This document shows, in pieces, positions 29,973-38,216 of a stretch of DNA of 64,000 bases; within the stretch, counting starts at the first letter, position 1, and each line of letters starts with the position of its first letter. Both the position numbers and the translations under genes were made by a program. This DNA is from Streptomyces sp. NBC_00190. GTDB lineage: Bacteria; Actinomycetota; Actinomycetes; Streptomycetales; Streptomycetaceae. The notes under the pieces are model-generated. The model searched no databases. It was not told the DNA's origin and saw only the letters and a program-made list of their open reading frames with translations. The stretch is taken from positions 7,316,001 through 7,380,000 of the forward strand of contig NZ_CP108131.1 in NCBI RefSeq assembly GCF_036203305.1, given 5' to 3'.

Positions 29973-30269
29973 TCAGGTGCCAGAGTTGTCGACGAACCCC
30001 ACGATATCGAGGTATTCGATTTTGGGCCGGACGCCATAAATCCCCGTCACCTTGTCGACGAGCTCCTCCGTGAAGAAGGAGCGGCCTTTCTCCTCGTCAT
30101 CCCACACGTAGAAGTTCTTTGCCTGAACGCCGTCTTCGTCGAGCATGAAGCTCTTGAAGCGAAGGCCGGCCATGCCTTCGAACGGTCCGCGGAGTTCGCC
30201 GGCAACCTTTGCGAGAGTTGAACGATCGAACTTGTCGGTCTGCGTGAAAGTCACGAGCACGCCGATCAT
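29973..30269 (-). CDS. YdhR-like small monooxygenase-fold protein
   Basis: A 98-residue protein beginning MIGVLVTFTQTDKFDRSTL and resembling the YdhR/antibiotic-biosynthesis-monooxygenase ferredoxin-like fold (FKSFMLDED, AKNFYVWDDEEKGRSFF). Members are usually dimers; the substrate is unknown. The ATG at 30269 is preceded by an ideal AGGAGG site, whereas an in-frame ATG at 30296 has none. Codon use is less GC-rich than its neighbours, and it lies among transposase remnants, which suggests acquisition by transfer. Confidence 0.75.
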   Translation of the reverse strand: MIGVLVTFTQTDKFDRSTLAKVAGELRGPFEGMAGLRFKSFMLDEDGVQAKNFYVWDDEEKGRSFFTEELVDKVTGIYGVRPKIEYLDIVGFVDNSGT

Positions 30270-30299
30270 CGGGCCTCCTATCGATTGGGTGAGCAACGG

Positions 30300-30602
30300 T
30301 CGATCGAGTGATGCTAGCGGCGGATCCTAGTACACGCGGCCGGAAATTCTGGTCGTTGGGCCGCGAGTCGGAGGTGCGGCTCGCGGTCGGCGATGCGGGC
30401 CAGGAGGGCGTCAGGATTTGCATGTGTGAACGCCCGCTCGGAGGGGTGGGTGATTTGGCGCACATCGTTCCGGCCAATACGTGCGGCCGCGCCTACCTGG
30501 CACGTATCGGGTCGTGATCAATTTGCGGGATTTTGCCCTCGCTCCGAGGTCTGATCCGGTAGGTCATCTTGCGTGACGCGAGTACAACTGACCAACCAAT
30601 AG
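30300..30602. other. Gap without a recognisable gene
   Basis: About 300 bp upstream of the YdhR-like gene. It should hold that gene's promoter. I see no gene and no strong repeat. Confidence 0.4.
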
Positions 30603-30819
30603 TGGGAGTTCATTGGGCCGTACCTGCCGATTGGTGAATATGGCCCGTACCCCGAGCGGTTGCGCCAGAGTTCGAGGGCGTGATCTGGCGGTTCAAGACG
30701 GGCGGGCAGTGGCGGGAGATGCCGCAGGAGTTCGGCGCCTGGCCGACCGTCTCCCATCGCTTCCCGGGGTGGCGGCGGCGACGGCGTGTTCGAGGCCCTG
30801 CTGGAGGGACTGATCGCAG
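30603..30819 (+). pseudogene. IS5-family transposase remnant (two frameshifts)
   Basis: The plus strand reads WEFIGPYLPIGEYGPYPERLRQ, shifts frame near 30670, continues as GVIWRFKTGGQWREMPQEFGAW to near 30770, shifts again and reads VFEALLEGLIAG. These are the N-terminal residues of IS5-family transposases. The catalytic DDE part is missing. The fragment abuts a truncated lipoprotein gene. Confidence 0.78.
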
Positions 30820-31044
30820 GGTCGCACCGGCCGCCGTGGGCTGCACGGATGCCGCGGCATCGGGTCCGGTACCTCCGCCGCAACCGGCGATCAGCAGCGC
30901 GCAGGCGGCGGCCAGGACGGGAGCGATGAGTACGCCGCGCAGCCGCACACCGGCGTTACGGATGGGGACCGGCTGGGGTGCATGAGTGATGTGTGCATGG
31001 CCCGTTGGGGCCTCGCGCACGGAGCCCTCCGTGGCCGGGCGCAT
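30820..31044 (-). pseudogene. 5' fragment of a lipoprotein gene
   Basis: Starting 22 bp after the CopC-CopD gene and in the same direction, this frame encodes a lipoprotein signal peptide (RGVLIAPVLAAACALLIAGC, with lipobox LIAGC) and about 20 more residues. The frame then runs into the IS5 remnant at about 30820. Streptomyces copper loci often carry a SenC/Sco lipoprotein here, so a lost copper chaperone is plausible, but too little mature sequence remains to name it. Confidence 0.6.
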
Positions 31045-31065
31045 GGGCCATCGCCACCGTGGTGG

Positions 31066-32973
31066 CTACGTGATGCGCACGGTCCCGTGCACGGTGACCT
31101 GGTCGATATCGGAGGTGCGCACCGTGAGGTCGATGGCCCACTCACCGGGCATGGGTAGCCGCAGGTCGTATGCGGCCCAGTACCCCTTCTGGTTGTTGAG
31201 CTTGGCGTCGAGCGGGCCGATTCCCAGGTCGCGCTGGGTGAGCGTGAGGCGGAGTTCGGGAACGGTGGCGAGGCCGCCGTCCGCGGTGTACACGACGGCT
31301 TCGACCGTGTTCTCGCCGACGCGTCCAGGGGCCAGCGTGATCTGGACCTCGCCGCGGTGGTTGGCCGTCCCCATGTCGAACGGAAGCGTGACCACCTTCA
31401 CCTGCGGCTTCTGCACGATGGCCACAGAGGCGCCCTCGGCGGCTGCTGCGCGGCTGGGTTGGGTGCCGGTGAGCAAGGTGGTGATCGCCAGGACCACCAC
31501 ACCGAGTACGGCTTCGGCCGCCACGTTGCGGCGTAGGCTGCGGCGGTACCGTGCGGCCTCCGCGACGGGCGGCCCGACGGCATCGCCCGCCCGGCCTTCG
31601 GCGGGGGCATCGGGCCCCCTGCTCAGGCCCGTCACCTCCGGGGGCCCGGGCGCGCCGACCATCTGCGCCACTCTCACCTCCTCGGGCACGGGCGCCCTCG
31701 GTGTCTCCGCGGCCGGCACCGGTTCGTGGAGGAGGCGGGCGGTCCACCGGCGGGAGAAGGACGCCACGTACAGCACGAGCACCACGACGGCGACCTTCAC
31801 GATGAGGGTCCTGCCGTACGACGTGGTGGTCAGCGCCTCCCATGAACCGACCTGTCGCCAGGACTGGTACACCCCGGTGCCGACCAGAACGGCGACCGCG
31901 GTGAAGGCCAGCGTCGAGAAGCGGCCCACCGCGGACGCGGGGACGTCGTGGCCGCCGGCCCCTCGGTCTCGCAGGGCGATCACCAGCGTGACCAGGCCGC
32001 CCAACCAGACTCCCATGGCCAGCAGATGGAGCGCGGCGACCGGAACGGCAAGCGGCACCTGGAGCCCGGCGGAGGCGTGTTCGGCGGCGGCCCAGGTGAA
32101 CGCCAGGCCCGCGGCGAGCACCGCCCCGGCCAGGCGGACCCGGGCCCCGGGATCAGGCGGCTGCGATCCGTCATCATGGCGGGCGAGTGGCACGGCCGGG
32201 CGCCACAGCATCACCGCGGCAGCCACGAGCAACAGCGCGAGCCGTGCGATCAGTGCGACCCCGGGCCTCCCGGTGGCGGTTCGGCCCAGCTGAGCCAGGT
32301 CGAACGCCGACGTCAGCCGGTCCGCCGTCTCGTACGGGCCGCGCAGGAGGAGCAGGGCCACGGTGGCCACTGCCAGGGTCGCCCACCCGGCAACCAGCAG
32401 CCGCCGTACCGGGCGAAGCTCAGCTGCCGCGGGCCAGCACACGAGGATGAACGCGGCCGCACCCACGAGGAGGGCGAGGCCGCTGTAGGCGACGTAGCGG
32501 AAGAAGCCGTAGAGGCGGCCGACTGCCGAGTCGTCCGGTGAGCCCGTCGCCACCGCGGCGGCAGTCTCGGAGGGCTTGCCGATGGAGAAGGTGAACGCGC
32601 CCGAGATCGGGTGGCTGTCGGCGGAGACGACCCGCCAGGCCACCGTGTAGGTGCCCTGGGGCAACTTGTCGGACAGCTCCACCCGGGCTGTGTTCCCCTT
32701 GCCGTCGGCATGCTGTGCAGGGCGGGGGTTCACGCGTTCGTTCGCCGGTGACAGCACCCTGAGTGCGTCGTCGGGGAAGCTCACCGACTCGGTGAACGTG
32801 AGCGTGACCTGGCGGGGCGGTGTGTCGAGGACGGCTCCGTCCGCGGGATCGGATCCGCTGAGAGCGGTGTGTGCGAGGGCGGGGCCGGCCCCGCCGAGCA
32901 GCAGGGCGAGTACGGCGCCGACCAGTGCCAGGACGGTCAGCGGCTTCCTGGCAGGAGTTGAGCCTGTGTGCAT
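31066..32973 (-). CDS. CopC-CopD fusion copper protein
   Basis: A 635-residue exported and membrane protein. Residues 1-35 are a signal peptide ending AHTALSGSDP, so the mature protein starts with the CopC Cu-binding His. The CopC domain runs to about 135 with a second His in VVSADSHPISG. About eight membrane segments of a CopD domain follow (170-420), then a cytoplasmic linker, one more membrane helix and an extracellular YtkA-like domain (about 510-635). CopC binds periplasmic copper and CopD is thought to carry it inward, often for secreted or membrane cuproenzymes. YcnI encoded upstream supports this. Confidence 0.92.
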   Translation of the reverse strand: MHTGSTPARKPLTVLALVGAVLALLLGGAGPALAHTALSGSDPADGAVLDTPPRQVTLTFTESVSFPDDALRVLSPANERVNPRPAQHADGKGNTARVELSDKLPQGTYTVAWRVVSADSHPISGAFTFSIGKPSETAAAVATGSPDDSAVGRLYGFFRYVAYSGLALLVGAAAFILVCWPAAAELRPVRRLLVAGWATLAVATVALLLLRGPYETADRLTSAFDLAQLGRTATGRPGVALIARLALLLVAAAVMLWRPAVPLARHDDGSQPPDPGARVRLAGAVLAAGLAFTWAAAEHASAGLQVPLAVPVAALHLLAMGVWLGGLVTLVIALRDRGAGGHDVPASAVGRFSTLAFTAVAVLVGTGVYQSWRQVGSWEALTTTSYGRTLIVKVAVVVLVLYVASFSRRWTARLLHEPVPAAETPRAPVPEEVRVAQMVGAPGPPEVTGLSRGPDAPAEGRAGDAVGPPVAEAARYRRSLRRNVAAEAVLGVVVLAITTLLTGTQPSRAAAAEGASVAIVQKPQVKVVTLPFDMGTANHRGEVQITLAPGRVGENTVEAVVYTADGGLATVPELRLTLTQRDLGIGPLDAKLNNQKGYWAAYDLRLPMPGEWAIDLTVRTSDIDQVTVHGTVRIT

Positions 32974-33288
32974 GACGGGCGGTCTCCGGGGTGGCGGTCG
33001 TGAGCGGGGGCCATGGCCACCCGGGACTCGATCGTGCGGAGGGGCAGTCGGACGGTGTGGCTCACGGGAGGCGACACGGCGGACTCAGGCAGGGCAGGGA
33101 CTGATGACGAGATGGCGACCATAGTGCTGCCGGACGGGGGACTGAGCCGGTTGCGCAACTTCGGCTAAAGCCGGGTACCGGAGTCTCGGATCGGGCGTTC
33201 TCCCTGTACATTGCATCCGCTGTTCGGGCCGGGCTCCGGTTCTCCCGGCGGGCCGGCGCAAGCCCTGCACGCGCCCCTGCCGCTTCGG
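32974..33288. other. Gap between copper genes
   Basis: About 315 bp with no convincing coding sequence. It separates the YcnI stop from the CopC-CopD start and probably holds the latter's promoter. Confidence 0.4.
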
Positions 33289-34017
33289 TCAGGCCCGGCT
33301 GCGGCTGCGGCGCAGCCACCAGAAGGCGCCGACGGTGGCCAGCGCCACGACGGCCGCCACCACGCCGAGGATCGCTCCGGTATTGCTGCCCGCATCCTTC
33401 TCGTTCGTGGCCTCGGCGCTCGCGGCAGCGACGGGAGCAAGAGGAGCCGCCGTCGACGGCTGCACGGACGGGACGGCGCTCGGCGTCGGCGACGGGCTCG
33501 GGGCGATCGGCTTGGCCCCAGGGGCCGCTGCCTTCAGCTCCAGCACGGGAGCCGGGTTGTCGACCTTCTGCCCGTCGGTGGGCACCTCGATCCAGCGGGA
33601 GATCTTTCCGTCGCTGTAGGTCTCAAGGGTTTTGAACGCCAGGGACTTCTCGTCGGGCAGCTGGCGCACCGTGATGCTGTACTCGGCATCGGTTCCCGAG
33701 GCCAGGGCAGTGCCACCCACGCTGTACCCGTCGGGGGTGGCCGTCAGCTTCCACTCCTTGGGGGCTTCCTTCAGCGTGACGGCGTCCGGGGTGATGCCCT
33801 TCGGGAGGACGACCCGCAACTCCGTGATGCCCGCGGTGTCCGACTCGGCCTCGGAGGTGAAGGAGAGTGTGACGTTCTCGGCGAGGGCGCGCGAGTCCGA
33901 GGCGGTGACCTCGGCGTGCGCGGCGGCCGGCCCGGCGGTAACGCCGAGGACCACCAGGGCGCCGAAGGTTGCCAGGCCCAGGCTGCGGAGACGGGGGCGG
34001 GTGTGTGTTCCGGTCAT
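33289..34017 (-). CDS. YcnI-like (DUF1775) copper-associated exported protein
   Basis: A 242-residue protein with a signal peptide ending AAAHAEVTAS. The mature N-terminal His is the copper-ligand position in YcnI. Residues 35-165 form the YcnI domain (VVLPKGITPDAV, WKLTATPDGYSVGG). A Pro/Ser/Ala-rich linker follows, and a C-terminal membrane helix (GAILGVVAAVVALATVGAFWW) with a basic tail RRSRSRA anchors it outside the membrane. It is linked with the CopC-CopD gene in the same orientation. Confidence 0.9.
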   Translation of the reverse strand: MTGTHTRPRLRSLGLATFGALVVLGVTAGPAAAHAEVTASDSRALAENVTLSFTSEAESDTAGITELRVVLPKGITPDAVTLKEAPKEWKLTATPDGYSVGGTALASGTDAEYSITVRQLPDEKSLAFKTLETYSDGKISRWIEVPTDGQKVDNPAPVLELKAAAPGAKPIAPSPSPTPSAVPSVQPSTAAPLAPVAAASAEATNEKDAGSNTGAILGVVAAVVALATVGAFWWLRRSRSRA

Positions 34018-34050
34018 GATGGAGGAACCTCTCGGTACGAGGGGCGGGCT

Positions 34051-34731
34051 TCACCGCGCAGGGGTGCTGCCCGCCGGGATCAGGGGAACGTCTCCCGCGC
34101 ACGCGGCAGGAGGCCCCCGACGTACCACCGCGTGACAGAGCGTCGTCGTGACCGCCGGTCGTACGGCGAGATCGCTGTGAGGTACGGGTGCGGTCCGCCG
34201 GCGCGGGCCGGGCCATGGCCGGCAGAGGGCGCCGAAAACAGCGGCGGCAGCCGCGACGGCCCTCTGGCCCCACCGGCCCACCGTCTCCGGCAGGCGGCTG
34301 AGCGCCTGATCCGCGCGGTACATGAGCAGAGCCATCACACATGTGGCCACGCCATGCGCTGCCGCCATCGCCCACATGCTGTGGTGTGCGGCGTGCATGA
34401 TCTGTGGCACTGCTGCGTGAGCTTCGGCGTGTCCGTGGAACACCGGATGCCGCACGGACAGAGCCCGGTGCAGGACGAGTCGGGCGGCGCCGGTGGCTGC
34501 GACCACGTGCCACCAAGGCCGGGATGTCCGCGTGACGAGCCACGACAGGGCGAAGGCGACCGCCGCCCCGCCCGCCACCCGCTGCCAGGAAACCGGGTCT
34601 CCCGCGGCCAGATGATGACCTACGACGGCCAACGCCGAGCTGAGCAGGGTGAACACGGCAGCCCGCAGCCACCGTCCGCTCCGCCACTCGGGCTGCGGAC
34701 ACGAGCGCATCCCTGCACGGGCTCCGGTCAT
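34051..34731 (-). CDS. Hypothetical multi-pass membrane protein
   Basis: A 226-residue protein in the copper gene group. It shows about four hydrophobic segments (AAVFTLLSSALAVVGHHL, GGAAVAFALSWLVT, a segment after WWHVVAATGAARLVL, and MWAMAAAHGVATCVMALLMY). His residues are abundant between them (HPVFHGHAEAHA, HAAHH), which could bind metal. I do not recognise the family. The ATG at 34731 is chosen because the upstream extension lacks membrane-protein character; the ribosome-binding site is weak. The gene ends 33 bp before the YcnI start, consistent with one operon. Confidence 0.6.
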   Translation of the reverse strand: MTGARAGMRSCPQPEWRSGRWLRAAVFTLLSSALAVVGHHLAAGDPVSWQRVAGGAAVAFALSWLVTRTSRPWWHVVAATGAARLVLHRALSVRHPVFHGHAEAHAAVPQIMHAAHHSMWAMAAAHGVATCVMALLMYRADQALSRLPETVGRWGQRAVAAAAAVFGALCRPWPGPRRRTAPVPHSDLAVRPAVTTTLCHAVVRRGPPAACAGDVPLIPAGSTPAR

Positions 34732-35043
34732 GTCCGGCTCATCATCCACCGGCTCTGCCGCCGTCAGTCCGCAACTATCAAATGTGGAGCAGCTTTCCGG
34801 ATCGGCTCCGATGCGGCGGGGTTCGGCCGGCACCGCACTACGCGAAGGCCGCCCTTGCCCTGCCTGCGGTCCTTGCCGCCGCCGTACCGAAGGATGCCGG
34901 GCCCGGCAGCAGGGGGCCGCCGGACCCGGGGGAGGGCTCGCCCGAACGCCCTCGTACCCCGGTCAGGCCGCGGGGCCTCGCCGTGCCGAAGAGGACCCCT
35001 GCGTGGCCCTGCACTCCGCGTTTGCCCAGTGTGGCGAGGACGC

Positions 35044-36330
35044 TCAGCCGGTGTCGGGCTCGCCCCGTCGTACGGCGTCGTGGGCAGCCAGTGCGGCGTG
35101 CAGCGTCAGCAGGTCGGCGCCCCGGGCCGCGTCCAGTGTGGTGAGCTCCGTCGCCTTGCGCAGGCGGTAGTCCACCGTGTTGGGGTGGACCTGGAGCCGG
35201 GCGGCGGCCCGGCGCCGGTCGAGGCCGCAGGCGAGGAAGGTGCGCAGTGTGTCGAGCAGTTCCGGGCGCCCGGCCAGTGGGCCGAGCAGCGCGGCGAGCC
35301 CGTCCCTGGCCCGGCTCGGGCGGCTCAGCTGGTACTCCAGCAGCACATCGTCGAGGAGGTAGAGTCCGGGCCCCCGGCCGGATGCCTCCGCCACTCTCCG
35401 TACCTCGCCGACCATCCGGGCGGCGTCCGCGACGCCGTCCGGCGCCGCCGCGGCCGCCGCCACCAGCAGCTCGGCGCCGCACATCCGACCGAGCTGCTCG
35501 ACGAGCCGCGTGAGCCGCTCCCGGTCCGCGGCGGCGAAGCCGGCGGCCGGCGTCTCGTACGGGATCAGTACCAGCCCCCCGTCGCCGGACAGCACGGACA
35601 GTGGGACACCCGCTGTCTGGCGCTGCAATTCGTTGCGCAGCCGCCGGAGTTTGCGGCGAGCGGCGACAGAGTGGTTCACGCCGGGCCGCAGCTCATCCGG
35701 GTGCGGTCCGATCGCGATGCGCAGGACGAGGTAGGAAGGAGGCAGCCGGATGCCGGCGCGGTCGGCCGCGGCCTGCGGGTCGCCGCCCTCCAGCAGCCGG
35801 GACAGCAGGGACTGCCGGGCGACCTGCTCGTCACCGAGGGCCGCCTGCCGCTCTTGTACGTACCCTGCCGCGACCGCGCAGCTCACCTGCCGGAGGTAGC
35901 CGAGCAGCCGGCGCTGGACCAGCAGCACGTCCGGCAGGTCGCCCGGCTCGGCCGTCGAAAGGACCTGGGCCGCGCACTCCTCCGCACCGAAGTGGTAGGC
36001 GCCGACGACGGCCTCCAGCGGTACGCCCTCGTCAGCGCGCCGAGCCGATGACTCGCTGATCCTCGCCAGTTCGGCCTCCTCCGGCAGCTCGCCGCTGCGC
36101 AGCACCTGGATGAAGGCCCGGATTCCGCGGTCCACCTCCTTGGTGATCTCGCCGCGGAGCTGTTCCGAGGGCAGTGCTCCGTAGGCGGGCAGCTGCTCGA
36201 CGAGCCGGGCCATCACCGCGGGCGCCAGGGCCGGCGCGGCAGCCAGAAGCCGCTTGTGGACCGGGATGCCGCCGAACTGCGGTCCCACCGCGCTTTCCGC
36301 GGGTTTGGACTCGGTCACAATCCACCTCAC
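35044..36330 (-). CDS. PucR/CdaR-type transcriptional regulator
   Basis: A 428-residue regulator. The C-terminus has the PucR-family helix-turn-helix (CGLDRRRAAARLQVHPNTVDYRLRKATELT), the middle has a GGDEF-like region, and the N-terminus (about 10-150) is a helical sensory domain. Family members often control purine or other nitrogen catabolism or secondary metabolism. It is not next to the xanthine dehydrogenase genes and is divergent from the lipase gene, so its target is uncertain. The 483-bp gap to the lipase gene contains the repeats described separately. Confidence 0.88.
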   Translation of the reverse strand: MRWIVTESKPAESAVGPQFGGIPVHKRLLAAAPALAPAVMARLVEQLPAYGALPSEQLRGEITKEVDRGIRAFIQVLRSGELPEEAELARISESSARRADEGVPLEAVVGAYHFGAEECAAQVLSTAEPGDLPDVLLVQRRLLGYLRQVSCAVAAGYVQERQAALGDEQVARQSLLSRLLEGGDPQAAADRAGIRLPPSYLVLRIAIGPHPDELRPGVNHSVAARRKLRRLRNELQRQTAGVPLSVLSGDGGLVLIPYETPAAGFAAADRERLTRLVEQLGRMCGAELLVAAAAAAPDGVADAARMVGEVRRVAEASGRGPGLYLLDDVLLEYQLSRPSRARDGLAALLGPLAGRPELLDTLRTFLACGLDRRRAAARLQVHPNTVDYRLRKATELTTLDAARGADLLTLHAALAAHDAVRRGEPDTG

Positions 36331-36649
36331 GTATCTCTGTTGTACAACCCGGAGACATCGCTCCGTCCCGCCCCCATTCTGGTTACCGGGACGTTACTTA
36401 CTAGTTGGTAACACGCCCGCCCGGTGGATCGCCAGACGCGTTCCGACCCAGACCGCATCTCCACCGGATCCCCACGCCCCCACCCGCACCGGAGGACCGC
36501 CGTGCCCGCGCAACAGGCCGCCGCGCCCCCACCTGATCACGCCGCCTCCCTGCCGGGGCGACCCGCGCCACCTGATCGGTGCGCATTCCACGGACCGGAA
36601 ACCTGAGCACACATCAGGCCCGGCACACGGCGGCCGATGGACCGCCACG

Positions 36650-36702
36650 GTGGCGTTGCTGCGCCCCCACCGTGGCGTTGCTAGGCCCCTGCGGTGGCGT
36701 TG
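36650..36702 (+). promoter_or_regulatory. Three direct repeats at exact 22-bp spacing upstream of the lipase gene
   Basis: GTGGCGTTG occurs at 36650-36658, 36672-36680 and 36694-36702, always 22 bp apart, within longer similar units (CCACGGTGGCGTTGCT and so on). Two helical turns of spacing put all copies on one DNA face, as expected for a regulator that binds cooperatively. The last copy ends 111 bp before the lipase start codon. Confidence 0.6.
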
Positions 36703-36813
36703 TCCGGAACGTCCAGTTCCGGTCGGTCCACCAGACCGCGCGGAGCAGCCACTTCGCTGACACCTTCCCTCTCCGACAAGTCCAGCGATCCCATTCCACG
36801 ATTCGGGGGAGTC

Positions 36814-38151
36814 ATGCCCAAAAACACTGTCCGTCTCCTGGCCACCGCCCTTGTCGCCGCGATGGTCGTGACCGCGGCTCCGGCGGCCACGGCCGCCGCA
36901 GCCGCGCCGTCGAGTGCCACCGCGAGCGATCCCTTTTACGCCTACACCGGCAACGAGCCCCTGTCCTCGTTCGCGCCGGGCACCGTGCTGAAGACGAGGA
37001 CACTGCAGTACCACCTCGTGGGCCTTCCCACGCCGGTCACGGCGATCCAACTGCTCTATCGCACGACCGACGCCCAGGGCCGTCCGTCCGCCAACGTGAC
37101 CACGGTGGTGCGCAGCCTGACGGGCGATGGCAGCAAGGCGGTGTCCTACCAGTCGTTCTACGACTCGCTCAACCCCGAGGACGGCCCGTCCCGGGCCATC
37201 GCCGGTGACCTCAGCCTGGGCGGCGTCATCGCGAACGCCGAGTCCGTCTTCCTGGCGCCGCTGCTGCTGCAGGGCTACAACCTCGTCATCCCGGACACGG
37301 AGGGGCAGACCGCCAACTTCGCGGCCGGCCCGGAGTACGCGACCAACACGCTGGACTCGATCCGCGCCGCGACCAGGTCCGCGGAGACCGGCATGAACCC
37401 CGACACCAGGTTCGGCCTGATGGGATACTCCGGCGGCGCCATCGCGACCAACTGGGCGGCCGCGCTCGCACCGTCCTACGCGCCCGAGGTCAACAGCAAG
37501 CTGGTGGGTTTCGCCGAGGGCGGTCTGCTCGTGGACCCGGCACACAACCTCAAGTACGTGGACGGCTCCCTCGTGTGGACGGGTGTCATCCCCATGGCGA
37601 TCATCGGCGTCTCCCGGTCGTACGGCATCGACCTCAAGCCCTACCTGAACAGCTACGGCCTGGAGGTGTACGAGAAGCTGGAGCGCGGGTCGATCGTCGA
37701 CGCGCTGGGCCACTACCCCGGGCTGACCTGGAAGAAGCTGGCGAAGCCGCAGTACGCCGACCCGAATTCGGTGCCTGCCTTCGCCGAGGCGGTGAACAGG
37801 ATCAACCTCGGCTCGGCGCCCACCCCGGCCATCCCGGGGCTCATCGCGCAGGGCAACGGGGGCGTCCTGGAGGGAACCTTCAGCAACCGCCCGGGCATCG
37901 GCACCGGCGACGGGGTCATGGTCGCCGGAGACGTGCGGGCACTCGCCCGGCAGTACTGCGGGACCGGCAACAGGTCGATCAAGTACCAGCAGTTCGACCT
38001 GCTCAGTCACGTCGGCGTGCCCGTCGTCTGGGCACCCCTCGCGATGAGCTGGCTGGGCGACCGGTTCGCGGGCGGCAACGCCCCGTCCGACTGCGGCCGC
38101 ATCCCCGCGGGCAACTCGCTGGCGCCGGAAATTCCGGTGCCTGCATCCTGA
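36814..38151 (+). CDS. Secreted lipase (LIP family)
   Basis: A 445-residue exported alpha/beta-hydrolase. Residues 1-35 form a signal peptide (RLLATALVAAMVVTAAPAATA). The nucleophile Ser206 lies in GYSGG, and the overall pattern (FYAYTGNEPLSSFAPGTVLKTR at the start, late His in LLSHVGVPVVWAPLA) matches secretory lipases of the Candida LIP type found in actinomycetes. It should hydrolyse triacylglycerols or other esters outside the cell. The ATG at 36814 is preceded by GGGGGAG and begins the signal peptide; upstream in-frame starts do not. A convergent terminator follows. Confidence 0.9.
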   Translation: MPKNTVRLLATALVAAMVVTAAPAATAAAAAPSSATASDPFYAYTGNEPLSSFAPGTVLKTRTLQYHLVGLPTPVTAIQLLYRTTDAQGRPSANVTTVVRSLTGDGSKAVSYQSFYDSLNPEDGPSRAIAGDLSLGGVIANAESVFLAPLLLQGYNLVIPDTEGQTANFAAGPEYATNTLDSIRAATRSAETGMNPDTRFGLMGYSGGAIATNWAAALAPSYAPEVNSKLVGFAEGGLLVDPAHNLKYVDGSLVWTGVIPMAIIGVSRSYGIDLKPYLNSYGLEVYEKLERGSIVDALGHYPGLTWKKLAKPQYADPNSVPAFAEAVNRINLGSAPTPAIPGLIAQGNGGVLEGTFSNRPGIGTGDGVMVAGDVRALARQYCGTGNRSIKYQQFDLLSHVGVPVVWAPLAMSWLGDRFAGGNAPSDCGRIPAGNSLAPEIPVPAS

Positions 38152-38169
38152 CGCCTCAGGCACCCCGGA

Positions 38170-38197
38170 CCCCGCCGCAACAGATTCCGCGGCGGGG
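38170..38197. terminator. Bidirectional terminator hairpin
   Basis: CCCCGCCGC (38170-38178) pairs with GCGGCGGGG (38189-38197) around a 10-nt loop, in the 65-bp gap between the convergent lipase and triple-repeat genes. Confidence 0.65.
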
Positions 38198-38216
38198 CCT
38201 CGCCGGTGCCGGTCGC

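Noticed and set aside
36650..36702. CRISPR-like short repeats
   Set aside because: There are only three 9-bp cores with no spacer-repeat structure and no cas genes; a promoter element fits better.
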